Shown piece by piece: positions 6,928 through 16,013 of a stretch of DNA of 20,874 nucleotides. A program made the translations under genes and the position numbers. The notes beneath the pieces are model-generated. The model was given only the letters and a program-made list of their open reading frames with translations, was not told where the DNA came from and did no database searches. Source of the DNA: GCA-2699365 sp036160955 (GTDB lineage: Bacteria; Verrucomicrobiota; Verrucomicrobiia; Opitutales; Coraliomargaritaceae); contig JAYYDJ010000085.1 of assembly GCA_036160955.1 (NCBI GenBank), forward strand, positions 1-20,874, read 5' to 3'. Positions within the stretch are counted from its first letter, which is position 1; every line of letters begins with the position of its first letter.

Positions 6928-7545
6928 ATGTTATATACGTTAAAATACGGAGTGCTTTGGGCATTATTTCTAACTAATTCATTGGTATATGCTAATGCTT
7001 CTGAATCCAGTTCATCACTATACCTTCTCTCCCCGTTTGATATGGTATCCATATCAGTGTACGGCCAAAAAGACTTGAGCAGTGTTCAGCGCATCACAGA
7101 TGAGGGGGCGGTTTCGGTGCCACTTCTTGGAGATATTATAGTTGGAGGAAACACAGTATCGCAGGCTCAGAAATTAATCGAGAGAGCTTTTATCGAACAA
7201 CTTTATTTAGTTAATCCAGTTGTAACAATTAGTATTGATGAGTTTTCCCCAAAGGTAGTCACTGTTTTAGGTGAAGTCGAAAAACCAGGATCAATTAAAA
7301 TTCCGCCTGGTAGAAATAGTTTACCTATTCAGGTTGTTATTGCTGAAGCTGGAGGGTTCGCTGGAGCGGCGCAAAAGGCAGAGGTTCACGTCAATAGAGA
7401 GTCTCTCCCCTTGGATACGTTCAAGAAGAAGACTATCATAGTTGATGTTAGTGCGATGCTTGAGATGTCAGGGGAAGGTCTCATTAAAAATGTTTTTTTT
7501 GTACAACCCGATGACATAGTTTTTGTTCCGCGCCGATTGTTCTAG
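6928..7545 (+). CDS. Periplasmic OPX polysaccharide export protein, short type (Poly_export + SLBB)
   Basis: A 205-residue export protein. After a signal peptide (residues 1-24, ending V-Y-A-N-A) comes the Poly_export domain at about 31-107, with the landmarks LLSPFDMVSISVYG, GAVSVPLLGDI and NPVVTISI. One SLBB domain follows at about 108-165, starting VLGEVEKPGSIKIPPG. The protein ends soon after a QPDDIVFVPRRLF motif. Unlike Wza there is no lipobox cysteine at the signal-peptide end and no C-terminal amphipathic helix that could cross the outer membrane. It should therefore be a soluble periplasmic ring that guides the polymer between the Wzc-like protein and a separate outer-membrane pore, most simply the barrel encoded just upstream. 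The ATG at 6928 is preferred over the adjacent TTG at 6925. Confidence 0.88.
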   Translation: MLYTLKYGVLWALFLTNSLVYANASESSSSLYLLSPFDMVSISVYGQKDLSSVQRITDEGAVSVPLLGDIIVGGNTVSQAQKLIERAFIEQLYLVNPVVTISIDEFSPKVVTVLGEVEKPGSIKIPPGRNSLPIQVVIAEAGGFAGAAQKAEVHVNRESLPLDTFKKKTIIVDVSAMLEMSGEGLIKNVFFVQPDDIVFVPRRLF

Positions 7546-7797
7546 TTTTGTTTAATTCTCAACATGAAAGAATTGCTGACATCTACTTTTTTTGCTCCAG
7601 CACCATACTCTTATGCGTCTGTAACACAAAATCTCCACTGTTTTTATTAAATTGGAGTTAAAATATGTATTATTTAATGGATTGGTTTTTATGGATTTTT
7701 CTAGAATACTATCTACTGGGTTAGCGTGTCATCTCTTTTTCGACACAAGTGGTTAAGTCTATTCATGTTGCTATAAAAAATGCTTCATTAAGACTTT
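7546..7797 (+). other. 252-base gap between OPX and co-polymerase genes
   Basis: This is the longest gap in the polysaccharide locus. It contains no long frame. The only gene-like element is the 19-codon frame at 7665-7724 listed separately. A weak inverted repeat GTGTC-N11-GACAC (about 7726-7746) lies just after it, too short to call a terminator. I see no clear sigma-70 promoter. Confidence 0.5.
7665..7724 (+). CDS. Possible 19-residue leader peptide or membrane micropeptide
   Basis: An ATG preceded by GGAG with a seven-base spacer, one of the better ribosome-binding sites in the window, opens a 19-codon frame ending in TAG. The product is almost purely hydrophobic and aromatic (MYYLMDWFLWIFLEYYLLG), with four Tyr, two Trp and three Phe residues. 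It could be a membrane micropeptide or a leader whose translation affects expression of the downstream co-polymerase/kinase gene. It could also be chance in AT-rich sequence. Evidence is the ribosome-binding site and composition only. Confidence 0.28.
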   Translation: MYYLMDWFLWIFLEYYLLG

Positions 7798-10047
7798 ATG
7801 TTATTTTTTATGTCTAAAAAAAATATTACCAAATTAAATAACGAGAGTACTCATCATTCAGCGAGGCAGCTTTTGTCGCTTAGCGACTTGATCAACATTG
7901 TTTGGCAAAGATGGATCTTAGCCTCTAGCGTAGGTTTTGTATTGGCTGCACTGTTTGCAGTTTTGTTACTCAATCAGACTTCTCAATACAAAGCTGAAGC
8001 ATCTATTGTAGTAGAGTTAAACGCAGACAATGTCGTGAACGTTCAGGAGGTCGTAGAAAGCGGAGTTAAGAACAGCAGTTTGCTTTCTTCTGCAATGAAT
8101 ACTCATATTGAGCGTTTGAAGAGCCGTATGATGGCTCAAAAAGTATTAGACACACTAAGTGATCAACAAAAAGAGAGGCTGATTGCTCCTTTCTTAGGTC
8201 AATCCGATGAAATCAAAGAGGACGAGCCGACTCCAGACGCTTGTAATTTTCTTGCGGGTAATATGCTACACGTCTCCTGGAAACCAGATTCCCAAGTGCT
8301 ACGCATTGCATATACACATACAGATAAGCGCTTAGCTAAGTTGATCGCTGATAGATACGCTAGTCGATATATTAGTATGCAGTTGGAACTGCGTGGCGCT
8401 TCTACCAATCAAGCGGTTGAGTTCTTGGATGAACAAGCTTTTGAGTTGCGTGCTCGCCTAGAAAAAGAGGAAGAAGCCCTACAGAAGTATAGAGATGAAA
8501 ATGACTTAGTTACCGTTGAGCAAAATCAATTAGTCGTTACTGAGCGATTAAGGAATTTGAACTCGGTAATTACTGCTGCGCGTGTTCGCATGTTAAGCGC
8601 GGAGAGTCGGATGAAGCAAATCGATGCAGCAGATGGGCAATTGGATCAATTAATGAACATTCCGTTTATCGGTGGTCGCGCAAATATCGAGAGGGTTTAC
8701 AGCAATCTTCAGGCGCTTAAGACAGAAGCTAACGTTCTTGCTGAGACTTACCTTGAACGGCACCCGAAAGCGGTAGAGAATCTCACTAAACAAAGGGCTG
8801 TCGAGAAGGTCTTATGGCTTGCGATACGACAAGCAGGTAATGAAGTCGACATTGAACGGCAGACTACCGTAGATGAGTTGAATAGTCTTCAGTCCAAGTT
8901 AGATGAAGCTGAATATGAGGCCAGACGTCTTGAGAGTCTATCGATTGAATACCGTGTTTTAGCTAGAAAAGTTGATGCACAGCGTGAGATTTTTGACCGC
9001 ATCACATCCAGATTTAATGAGACTAGCATCGCCCAGCAAATGAATCTAACAACGATGCGTATTCTTGATTACGCAGCATTGCCTAACAAACCAGTATGGC
9101 CCGACACCAAGAAAATTGCTCTGGCGTCAATATTCATTTTTGTAGCTTTCTTCTTCGGAGTTCCTTTTGGTATAGAACTTTTCGATAATCGCTTAAGAAC
9201 GTTTGCTGATATCGAACGATTTGCTTGTAAATTGATACTCGGAGATATACCTGAGATGCGTGGTTGTACAGAGCTAGAGATTGCACAAGTAGCCAATAAT
9301 TCAAACAAAGACATATCCGAACGTTTTCGTAGTATCTTTGGATTTATACGGTTGAATGTTGGAGAGCTGCTTTCACCGCATACCTTTTTATTTACCAGCA
9401 GCGTACCTACTGAAGGCAAGTCTGTAGTTGTTTCTAATATGGGATACGTTTTCGCAGCGCATGGCTTTAAAACAATTTTGGTCGATTTTGACCTACGTCG
9501 TCCTTCTGTTCATAAGTACAAAGATGTGGACAATCTTAAAGGGTTACTTGAATGGGTTCGTTCAGGAGATCCTTTAGCTGATAACATTATAGAGGATTCA
9601 CTACTAGGGATTCGAAAGGTAACTGATGCTGGTGAGTACTATATACTAACTTCTGGTGGTTCGACTCGTCAGGCTAGTGAGATTATTGGTCATGATCGTA
9701 TGGATCTAATGATTTCCCGTCTGCGACAGGAATTTGACATAATACTGCTCGACACTCCACCTGTTGGTGTGTTTCAGGATGCGATCATTGCTGCTGATTA
9801 TGCCGACCATACTATATTCGTAGCTCGTCAGAACGTTACGACTAGACAGAAAACACGTCACTCTATTGGTCTTATGGATCGGACTGAAGCTCCGGTTCTT
9901 GGGGTAGCCTTTAATGGAGTGAAGAACGTTAAAGCTGCAGCAGGATTAGGAGGATCTTATGGCAATAGCGAGTCTTATGGCGCGCAATATTCATACAGTT
10001 ATGGCAGGTCATATGATAGGTATAAGAATTATTATTCAGATGATTAG
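7798..10047 (+). CDS. wzc: Wzc-type polysaccharide co-polymerase with fused BY-kinase
   Basis: A 749-residue inner-membrane protein that controls chain length and export and autophosphorylates on tyrosine. The Wzz domain starts at about residue 28, with the first membrane helix at 40-58 and a long periplasmic coiled-coil section at 200-400 (EQAFELRARLEKEEEALQKY). A proline-containing segment (ALPNKPVWP) leads into the second membrane helix at 440-458. The cytoplasmic kinase has Walker A at 534-542 (SSVPTEGKS), Walker A' at 562-569 (VDFDLRRP) and Walker B at 648-655 (IILLDTPP). The tail from 720 on holds nine Tyr residues in about 30, the usual autophosphorylation cluster. Length is typical of fused PCP-2a proteins. 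The ATG at 7798 is used; an ATG at 7810 is an alternative. No cognate tyrosine phosphatase gene is next to it. Confidence 0.92.
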   Translation: MLFFMSKKNITKLNNESTHHSARQLLSLSDLINIVWQRWILASSVGFVLAALFAVLLLNQTSQYKAEASIVVELNADNVVNVQEVVESGVKNSSLLSSAMNTHIERLKSRMMAQKVLDTLSDQQKERLIAPFLGQSDEIKEDEPTPDACNFLAGNMLHVSWKPDSQVLRIAYTHTDKRLAKLIADRYASRYISMQLELRGASTNQAVEFLDEQAFELRARLEKEEEALQKYRDENDLVTVEQNQLVVTERLRNLNSVITAARVRMLSAESRMKQIDAADGQLDQLMNIPFIGGRANIERVYSNLQALKTEANVLAETYLERHPKAVENLTKQRAVEKVLWLAIRQAGNEVDIERQTTVDELNSLQSKLDEAEYEARRLESLSIEYRVLARKVDAQREIFDRITSRFNETSIAQQMNLTTMRILDYAALPNKPVWPDTKKIALASIFIFVAFFFGVPFGIELFDNRLRTFADIERFACKLILGDIPEMRGCTELEIAQVANNSNKDISERFRSIFGFIRLNVGELLSPHTFLFTSSVPTEGKSVVVSNMGYVFAAHGFKTILVDFDLRRPSVHKYKDVDNLKGLLEWVRSGDPLADNIIEDSLLGIRKVTDAGEYYILTSGGSTRQASEIIGHDRMDLMISRLRQEFDIILLDTPPVGVFQDAIIAADYADHTIFVARQNVTTRQKTRHSIGLMDRTEAPVLGVAFNGVKNVKAAAGLGGSYGNSESYGAQYSYSYGRSYDRYKNYYSDD

Positions 10048-10095
10048 CGATAAATCCATTCTTCGAAACGTTTAACTAGATCCTTTTCATATTTA

Positions 10096-11229
10096 ATGCG
10101 CCTTTATATTAACGGTCGTTTTGCAACTCGTCTAATGACTGGTGTCGATAGAGTTGCATACGAACTTACGGATCAGTTACTACAGATTGCAACTGAGATG
10201 TCGGAGGGCGCGCTCGAGTTAAAGCTGCTTTTGCCTAAATGTACCTCTGAACAGTTATTTGAACTATCAAACAGCACTTTGGGAGAAGCTAAATCTGTTT
10301 CTAAACTGCCAGGGCTACTATGGGAGCAGTTTGCGTTGCCTTTTAAAGCTGCTGATGGATGGGCTATCAATTTCTGTAATGTCGGTCCAATTATTGGCAG
10401 ACGCCAGATACTAATGGTTCATGACGCCCAAATATATTTAAGTCCCGAATCTTACTCTTTTTGTTTTCGTCTGTGGTATCGTATGCTACAACCATTTATA
10501 GCTCGTCGCGCATCGCTTTTGTTTACAGTTTCCGATTATTCAAAAAATCGACTTGAGCAGGAACGGGTTTTTCCAAAAGAGAAAGCACTAGTTATACCTA
10601 ATGGTGCTGATCATATGGATCGTATTACTGCGGATGATAGCATCCTAGCTCGGCATGGGCTCAGGCCACAAAAGTATTTCCTTGTTATGGGTAGTGTAAG
10701 TAAGCACAAAAACCTAATATGTGCTTTGAAGGCATTCACCAAATGTTCGGTTGAGTCACTGCGATTAGTTGTCGTCGGGGGCAATATTTCCGAGATTTTG
10801 GCTGTTTTTGCTTCTAGTATTGATGAACGAGTTCTACTGCTTGGTAGGGTGAGTGATGAGGAACTGAAGGCCCTTTATACACATGCAAATATCTTTATTT
10901 TTCCATCGATCACTGAAGGTTTTGGACTGCCACCGCTGGAGGCAATGTACTGCGGTTGTCCTGTTATAGCATCTAATAGCGGAGCAATGAGCGAGGTGTG
11001 CGGAGATACCGTGAGCTATGTTGACCCGAATAGGCCAGAAGAATGGACAGTCGCGATGGAGGAATTTGCACTCGATCCGAAAAAATGCGAAAAAATATCA
11101 GCTAAAGCCCATGATTGGGCTACAAAGTTCACTTGGCGTCGAGCTGCAATGCAATTGTTGCAAGCGATCGCCTCTTATGAGGATGAAAGTAGTTTGAAGG
11201 TGGAGCTTGAGGCTTTGAATGCATCATGA
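10096..11229 (+). CDS. GT4 family glycosyltransferase (GT-B fold)
   Basis: A 377-residue retaining glycosyltransferase that moves a sugar from a nucleotide-sugar donor to the growing lipid-linked repeat unit at the cytoplasmic face. The N-terminal acceptor half begins with a TGVDRVAYEL segment at about 15-24. The C-terminal donor half carries YFLVMGSVSKHKN near 195-207 and the E-x7-E donor-site motif E274-GFGLPPL-E282, followed by CPVIASNSGAMSEVCG. This pattern is close to mannosyltransferase-like GT4 enzymes, but sugar specificity cannot be read. Its TGA overlaps the ATG of the next transferase (ATGA), showing translational coupling. Confidence 0.9.
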   Translation: MRLYINGRFATRLMTGVDRVAYELTDQLLQIATEMSEGALELKLLLPKCTSEQLFELSNSTLGEAKSVSKLPGLLWEQFALPFKAADGWAINFCNVGPIIGRRQILMVHDAQIYLSPESYSFCFRLWYRMLQPFIARRASLLFTVSDYSKNRLEQERVFPKEKALVIPNGADHMDRITADDSILARHGLRPQKYFLVMGSVSKHKNLICALKAFTKCSVESLRLVVVGGNISEILAVFASSIDERVLLLGRVSDEELKALYTHANIFIFPSITEGFGLPPLEAMYCGCPVIASNSGAMSEVCGDTVSYVDPNRPEEWTVAMEEFALDPKKCEKISAKAHDWATKFTWRRAAMQLLQAIASYEDESSLKVELEALNAS

Positions 11230-12143
11230 ATTTCGTTGTAATTATCTGTTCAGCGTTTCGCCCTGAAGTTCTGCACAGCACCGTTGAAACAGTGCTTCAA
11301 CAGGACAAGTTACCTAGCCAAATTGTTCTATGCGTGGCCGAAAATTGCCACGTTCTTGAAGATACTCTCAGCTTAGACATTCGCGTAAAGAGAGTTTTAT
11401 CTCCTGTCAGAGGATTGACTGCTCAAAGAAACTACGCGCTCTCAGTAATTGCTGAAGAATCGCCGGAGATTACAGTCTTTTTGGATGATGATGTGGAGAT
11501 GGAATCAGCATTTTTTCGTAAAGTGTTGTATTTGTTTGAGAATCAAGCGGGTTTGATTGGTGTATCTGCTGAGTCGCTGATAGGAAAAACAACTACTCGT
11601 GAAGAAGCCTTACTCGCTATTAAAGAGATTCTTCATGTTCCCCTCGAGCCACTATCAGTTCGCACGATAGGTAAAAATTGGATTTGCCATGGTTGTAATA
11701 TGTTTTTTAGGACAAGCATTTTTAAGCATGAACGCTTTGATGAGAATCTACCGCTCTATTCATATGCTGAAGATTACGATTTTTCAATAAGAGCGGCGCG
11801 ACATGGACCAGTCGGAAGAGTTAAAGGAGTTGGCTTTGTTCATTTATCGCATTCGAGTGGACGAGTGTCAGAAATGCGCCGTGGATATAGTATGGTCGCG
11901 AATAATTTTTATTTCTTGAATAAGAAGGTAACACATTTGCCGCTATTTAAAGCGTATGTTAGATTTTGGTTAATTATAGTCTGTAAAGAAACATGGATTA
12001 GCTTTTGCAGGGCCCTGTCTGGTCTTGATGCGAATGAGATTGATTACTATGGACGAGTGCGTGGGCGTTTGATGGCAGTTGGCGATCTTATTCTTGGGCG
12101 TTGTTCTCCCAACGAAATTTTAAATAGCAAGCGATTTCGGTAA
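11226..12143 (+). CDS. GT2 family glycosyltransferase (GT-A fold)
   Basis: A 305-residue inverting glycosyltransferase. The N-terminus has the nucleotide-binding start (FVVIICSAFRPEVLHSTVETVLQQ) and an RGLTAQRNYAL segment at 62-72. Residues 85-91 (FLDDDVE) carry the DxD-type metal and nucleotide site at D87-D89. A second acidic motif, AEDYD at 181-185, is in the place of the catalytic base. The C-terminal 100 residues are basic and partly hydrophobic (LPLFKAYVRFWLIIVC), which may hold the enzyme at the membrane. It is coupled to the GT4 gene by a four-base overlap. Donor and acceptor are unknown. Confidence 0.88.
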   Translation: MNFVVIICSAFRPEVLHSTVETVLQQDKLPSQIVLCVAENCHVLEDTLSLDIRVKRVLSPVRGLTAQRNYALSVIAEESPEITVFLDDDVEMESAFFRKVLYLFENQAGLIGVSAESLIGKTTTREEALLAIKEILHVPLEPLSVRTIGKNWICHGCNMFFRTSIFKHERFDENLPLYSYAEDYDFSIRAARHGPVGRVKGVGFVHLSHSSGRVSEMRRGYSMVANNFYFLNKKVTHLPLFKAYVRFWLIIVCKETWISFCRALSGLDANEIDYYGRVRGRLMAVGDLILGRCSPNEILNSKRFR

Positions 12144-12191
12144 TTTATCTTAGTAACATGAAACTGGCTATCTGAATTAAAAAAAGCTATA

Positions 12192-13589
12192 ATGGACATC
12201 ATACCTGCAGGATTATTAGCACTCTGTATCTGGTTTGCAGCAATGTGGCGTGGAGTGCCTGCAGCAACGACAGCCATTATTGCTATGCTGCCATTTGGGA
12301 TGCTCGCTGCAGTTAACTTACCAGCAGTGGGGGGTCTCAGCCTTAAGACAAGTAGCGTTTGCGCAGGGCTCTTGATCGTTTGGTTGGCAATAACGCATAT
12401 TCGATCGCGTGATTACATCTTCAATCATCAGAATCTGAACGGGACACACATAGCCCTGATTTTCCTTAGTCTTTACGTTGTCATATCAGCCGTAATCAAT
12501 GTTCGGATCTTTCAAGGAGAGATTGATGTATTTTCACTGAATCGTGGTATTGAACGTAGTGGAAGAGGAGCCATTGGTATGTTGACACGATTACGTCCTG
12601 GTGCGTCTAATATTTCACAGGTCGCATACATTCTGCTAAGTAGTAGTTTCTTCTTCTCTGTCTTGCTGATCATTCACAAACATGGAATTAGTTGGATTCA
12701 TCGTGCTTTGGTAGTAACTGCTGTCGTACATTTAGTTTTGTTTTTTTTAGATGCTCTTGAGTTGGATGGTTTACTGTCATTCGTTCGGACTGCTAATTAT
12801 GCCTTGTTAAAACATCACGAAGTTCATGGTTTTGCACGAGTAATTGGTGGATTTTCTGAGCCATCTGCTTTTGGGAGCTTTTCTTCTTCGCTGCTTGGGT
12901 ATTTTTCATTGCACACCTTTAGTTCGAAGTCTTGGGCATCTGGATTTCTTGCACTAGCGCTTGGGGTTTGTGTCATTTTATCGTTTTCTTCAGCTGCTTA
13001 TTTTGGTGCTTTTTTCGTGGTTTTTTTCCTATTCCTAATGATCGCTAAAACAACTTTTTTCGGAGGAGGAATACCACGTGGTTTTGTTTACTTGGGGTGG
13101 TTCGTTGGAGTGCTCATTATTCTATTTGTTATGATGAAATCGACTCAAGTCGAGCAGATCCTTGACTCATTGATTTTTAACAAAGCATCAAGCGCTTCGG
13201 GGCAAGAGCGTGGTTTGTGGGCGGAATATGGTTTACGAACATTTTTAGATACTTATGGACTTGGTGCAGGAGTTGGCTCGATTCGGTCGAACGGTTGGCT
13301 ATCTGTGTATTTAGGTTCGGTGGGAATTCCAGGTTTTTTGTTAGCATCGGTTTTCTGGTTACAGGTTTTACTCAAGCCATCGAGTCAAATGCCCTCAGAT
13401 GAAGCATCTGCTGTGTTCATTGCCTGTAAAGCAGCCGTTTTCGTTACGCTGATGATGAAGCTGGCTACTGCGACTACTCCTAACCCTGGCTTGTTGCTAA
13501 TGTTTTTTGCTGCATCTATAACTGCCTTGCGTGCAAAAGACCAGTACACAATCAGTAATATAATAGAAAATAATGAACAAAATGTTTAG
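12192..13589 (+). CDS. O-antigen polymerase/ligase-like membrane protein (Wzy-type)
   Basis: A 465-residue polytopic inner-membrane protein with about ten or eleven hydrophobic segments, as expected for Wzy polymerases. Landmarks are LTRLRPGASNISQVAYIL (131-148), the RVIGGFSEPSAFGSF stretch (216-230) that opens the large periplasmic loop region, and the later SSASGQERGLWAEYGLRTF and LGAGVGSIRSNGW motifs, typical of the Wzy_C/O-antigen ligase group. It would join lipid-linked repeat units into polymer in the periplasm. A ligase role cannot be excluded, but the setting beside a flippase, a Wzc and an OPX favours polymerase. The 3' end overlaps the flippase gene by 17 bases. The ATG at 12192 lies within a TATAATGG sequence that I read as coincidence. 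Confidence 0.84.
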   Translation: MDIIPAGLLALCIWFAAMWRGVPAATTAIIAMLPFGMLAAVNLPAVGGLSLKTSSVCAGLLIVWLAITHIRSRDYIFNHQNLNGTHIALIFLSLYVVISAVINVRIFQGEIDVFSLNRGIERSGRGAIGMLTRLRPGASNISQVAYILLSSSFFFSVLLIIHKHGISWIHRALVVTAVVHLVLFFLDALELDGLLSFVRTANYALLKHHEVHGFARVIGGFSEPSAFGSFSSSLLGYFSLHTFSSKSWASGFLALALGVCVILSFSSAAYFGAFFVVFFLFLMIAKTTFFGGGIPRGFVYLGWFVGVLIILFVMMKSTQVEQILDSLIFNKASSASGQERGLWAEYGLRTFLDTYGLGAGVGSIRSNGWLSVYLGSVGIPGFLLASVFWLQVLLKPSSQMPSDEASAVFIACKAAVFVTLMMKLATATTPNPGLLLMFFAASITALRAKDQYTISNIIENNEQNV

Positions 13590-14847
13590 TTTTGATAAGA
13601 TCAAAGACAAAGAAATTTTGTCAATTTATGGCAAACCTGGTCGTGATATCTTAACTATTTTTATAGAGCAGTTTTTGCTCAGAGGAATAAATTTTGCGAC
13701 TTTTACTGTAGTTGCAAGACATGTAGATATGGTCGAAATGGGCAGTATTGCTTTAGCATGGACAATGCTGTATTTTGTGGAGGCTTTTACTTCAGGTGGC
13801 TTAAGCACCGCTTGTATCCAACACGAAAGCTCAAATCTGAGAACAAAGAGCACATTTTTTTGGACTAACTGCGTCTTAGGACTTTTGGGTTTATGTTTGA
13901 TGCATGCACTCGGTGCGGTTGGTGGTACATTTTTTGATCACTTAAATTTTCAGAGTGTTGCTTCCTTTATAGGCATAATATATCTACTCAGAATGGTAGG
14001 CGCTGCGCATAAAATGGTGCTAGTCAGAGATCAAGAGCAGAATAAAATTACTACGCTAAACTTAATAACTGCGTCTCTAAGTGGGTTAGTAGGAATCTAC
14101 TTGGCTATTACGGGTTTAGGTATTTGGGCTATCTTATGGCGTATTGGGATTGAATCAGCTTTGAAAACTATTATGTCAATTATCAGCAACTTTTGGTCAC
14201 CCATAATATGCTTTGATCGCTCCTACTTAAAAGATATTGTTAAACGAGCTTATCCCTTAGTAGGATCAAGTGTAGCAGACTTAACAATTGCTAGTACGAA
14301 GCAAGTTGCTATCTCTACTATGCTTGGATTAGATATTTTAGGCGGAATTGAGGTAGCTAGGCGATTACCATTTATCGCTACTCAGACTGGCGGCGTGATA
14401 ATGAACAGATTCTCACTACCATATTTTTCGGCTCGTTGTAGAAACCAACAAAATAGTTATAGAATAATAAGGATCAGCATTTTGCTTGGAATCTTCACAT
14501 CATTATTAGGCTTGTTTACTCTTTTCATTGTCAAAGAGGAAATAATTGAAATGATTTTTGGGATACGATGGGTTACATACAGCAACCTTTTTTACTATAT
14601 ATCTATAGGATCAGTGGCAGCTATATTCACAAGCTACTTAAATTCAGTGTTAGTAGCTTACGGACATTTTAAGATATCGATATTGCAAAGTGTTTATTTG
14701 CTAGCGTCTCTACCATTATTCTTATTTTTGCTAAATCATTCTATCGAACTTGCTTTCTTTTTAGTCGCTATCTTTCAATGCGGTTGCTCTGTGCATGCTT
14801 TTTTCTTTTTCAAACAAAGATTAAAGCCACAATCATATAAAAAGTAA
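13573..14847 (+). CDS. Wzx-type polysaccharide flippase (MOP superfamily)
   Basis: A 424-residue protein with about twelve hydrophobic helices and the Polysacc_synt N-terminal pattern: FIEQFLLRGINFATFTVVARHVDMVEMGSIAL, then helix 2-3 with the GGLSTACIQ segment. It would flip undecaprenyl-linked repeat units across the inner membrane. Later landmarks are a KRAYPLVGSSVADL segment at the second half's start and a RIIRISILLGIFTSLLGLF helix pair. Length is normal for the family. It overlaps the polymerase gene by 17 bases, a coupling often seen for wzx and wzy genes. ATG codons at 13573 and 13582 are both usable. Confidence 0.88.
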   Translation: MNKMFSFDKIKDKEILSIYGKPGRDILTIFIEQFLLRGINFATFTVVARHVDMVEMGSIALAWTMLYFVEAFTSGGLSTACIQHESSNLRTKSTFFWTNCVLGLLGLCLMHALGAVGGTFFDHLNFQSVASFIGIIYLLRMVGAAHKMVLVRDQEQNKITTLNLITASLSGLVGIYLAITGLGIWAILWRIGIESALKTIMSIISNFWSPIICFDRSYLKDIVKRAYPLVGSSVADLTIASTKQVAISTMLGLDILGGIEVARRLPFIATQTGGVIMNRFSLPYFSARCRNQQNSYRIIRISILLGIFTSLLGLFTLFIVKEEIIEMIFGIRWVTYSNLFYYISIGSVAAIFTSYLNSVLVAYGHFKISILQSVYLLASLPLFLFLLNHSIELAFFLVAIFQCGCSVHAFFFFKQRLKPQSYKK

Positions 14848-14866
14848 ATAAACTAGATAATATTAC

Positions 14867-15958
14867 ATGAATTTACAGCGTGTAGATAGGCTATCCAATT
14901 ACGATAGCGAGACTTTAAAATTATACTGTCCGGTTCGTGATGAGGTATCCTTAGTGAAGGTATTTCTGGACTACCATCGACATATAGGAATTAAGCTTTT
15001 TGTTTTTCTGGATAATGGTTCTATAGATGGAACATTAGAATATCTCCTCGCACAGCCAGATTGTATCGTTTATAAGACAAATGATTCATATTCGAAGTCG
15101 AATTATGCAGCAGATTGGATAACGGAACTCATGTCTCGTCATAGCCTTTCGCAATGGGCGATCTATCTAGACTGCGATGAGTTACTGGTATACGAGGGCT
15201 GCGAGCATATCACATTGTCAGAGTTTTTGGAGAGTTATAGAGCTACTCAATATGACTCGTTTGCTGGGATTATGCTCGATGTTTACTCAGCTAAACCGAA
15301 TGGAGAGATCGAAATATCCTCATATGAAGATTTATTGAATGAGATTTTTTATGTTGATTCAGATTACGTTATGCGAAGGCGCCCTCAGAAGCCTTGGGCT
15401 AAAAAGCGTCGATTGATTGAGATTATTGGTGGCCCTCGGTGCCGTTTGCATTCAAGTGTAGATAAGGATTCAAATCGCAGCTGGTTTGCTTACTTTATTG
15501 CCGGACAAGTAGACCGTTTTATTCGATTTGTGCCGTTAAGTTTTATGCCATTGTTATCTAGATTATGGCCGCGTCCTTTATTTACTCAGTATAAGACGCC
15601 TATAAATTATATTAAAAAGGGCTTTCGCTACACTAGTTCTCATGATTGTATAAATGTAAACAGAGCACCGTATCAGCTGGGCATTTTGCATCTCAAATTT
15701 AGGAAAGATTTAATGCAAAAAATTGAACCTAAATTTTCTTATGATAATCATTTTCAGCAAGGCTTAGAAAGGTTTCGGTTAAGAGGGGTACTGCGGCGCA
15801 GAAAGTCTCTATCTCTTATGTATTCTAATAGTGTTCAGTATGTAGGATCTCAGACGCTAGCAGAGCACTTGATTATAGGAAAAAAGCCTGGTGAAGTTTG
15901 GGTTGAAACTTCGGATTATTTTCGGACTTCTAGTTTGTCAAATCGATCTTGTTGCTGA
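14867..15958 (+). CDS. GT2-like glycosyltransferase of the PF13704 (Glyco_tranf_2_4) type
   Basis: A 363-residue protein with the Glyco_tranf_2_4 N-terminal pattern: CPVRDEVSLVKVFLDYHRHIG at 21-41, FVFLDNGSIDGT at 46-56 (D49 and N50), and WAIYLDCDELLVY at 97-109, where DCDE supplies the metal-binding acidic residues. The C-terminal half is rich in Arg, Lys and aromatic residues (FIRFVPLSFMPLLSRLWPRPLF) and may be membrane-associated. This family is common in loci for surface polysaccharides and frequently lies next to sulfotransferase genes, as here, where two follow. Sugar specificity is unknown. The gene is 19 bases from the flippase stop and has no clear ribosome-binding site. Confidence 0.83.
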   Translation: MNLQRVDRLSNYDSETLKLYCPVRDEVSLVKVFLDYHRHIGIKLFVFLDNGSIDGTLEYLLAQPDCIVYKTNDSYSKSNYAADWITELMSRHSLSQWAIYLDCDELLVYEGCEHITLSEFLESYRATQYDSFAGIMLDVYSAKPNGEIEISSYEDLLNEIFYVDSDYVMRRRPQKPWAKKRRLIEIIGGPRCRLHSSVDKDSNRSWFAYFIAGQVDRFIRFVPLSFMPLLSRLWPRPLFTQYKTPINYIKKGFRYTSSHDCINVNRAPYQLGILHLKFRKDLMQKIEPKFSYDNHFQQGLERFRLRGVLRRRKSLSLMYSNSVQYVGSQTLAEHLIIGKKPGEVWVETSDYFRTSSLSNRSCC

Positions 15959-16013
15959 AAATATGGGCTTTTAATGGAGTTTTTTTGTAACTCTTAAAGA
16001 TTCTACTTTTATT

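Noticed and set aside
9069..9419. Minus-strand 116-residue frame inside the Wzc-type gene
   Set aside because: Shadow of the conserved second membrane helix and kinase start in the real frame.
12186..12195. TATAAT overlapping the polymerase start codon, considered as a -10 box
   Set aside because: It overlaps the ATG itself and no -35-like sequence lies at the right distance; it cannot serve the gene it precedes.
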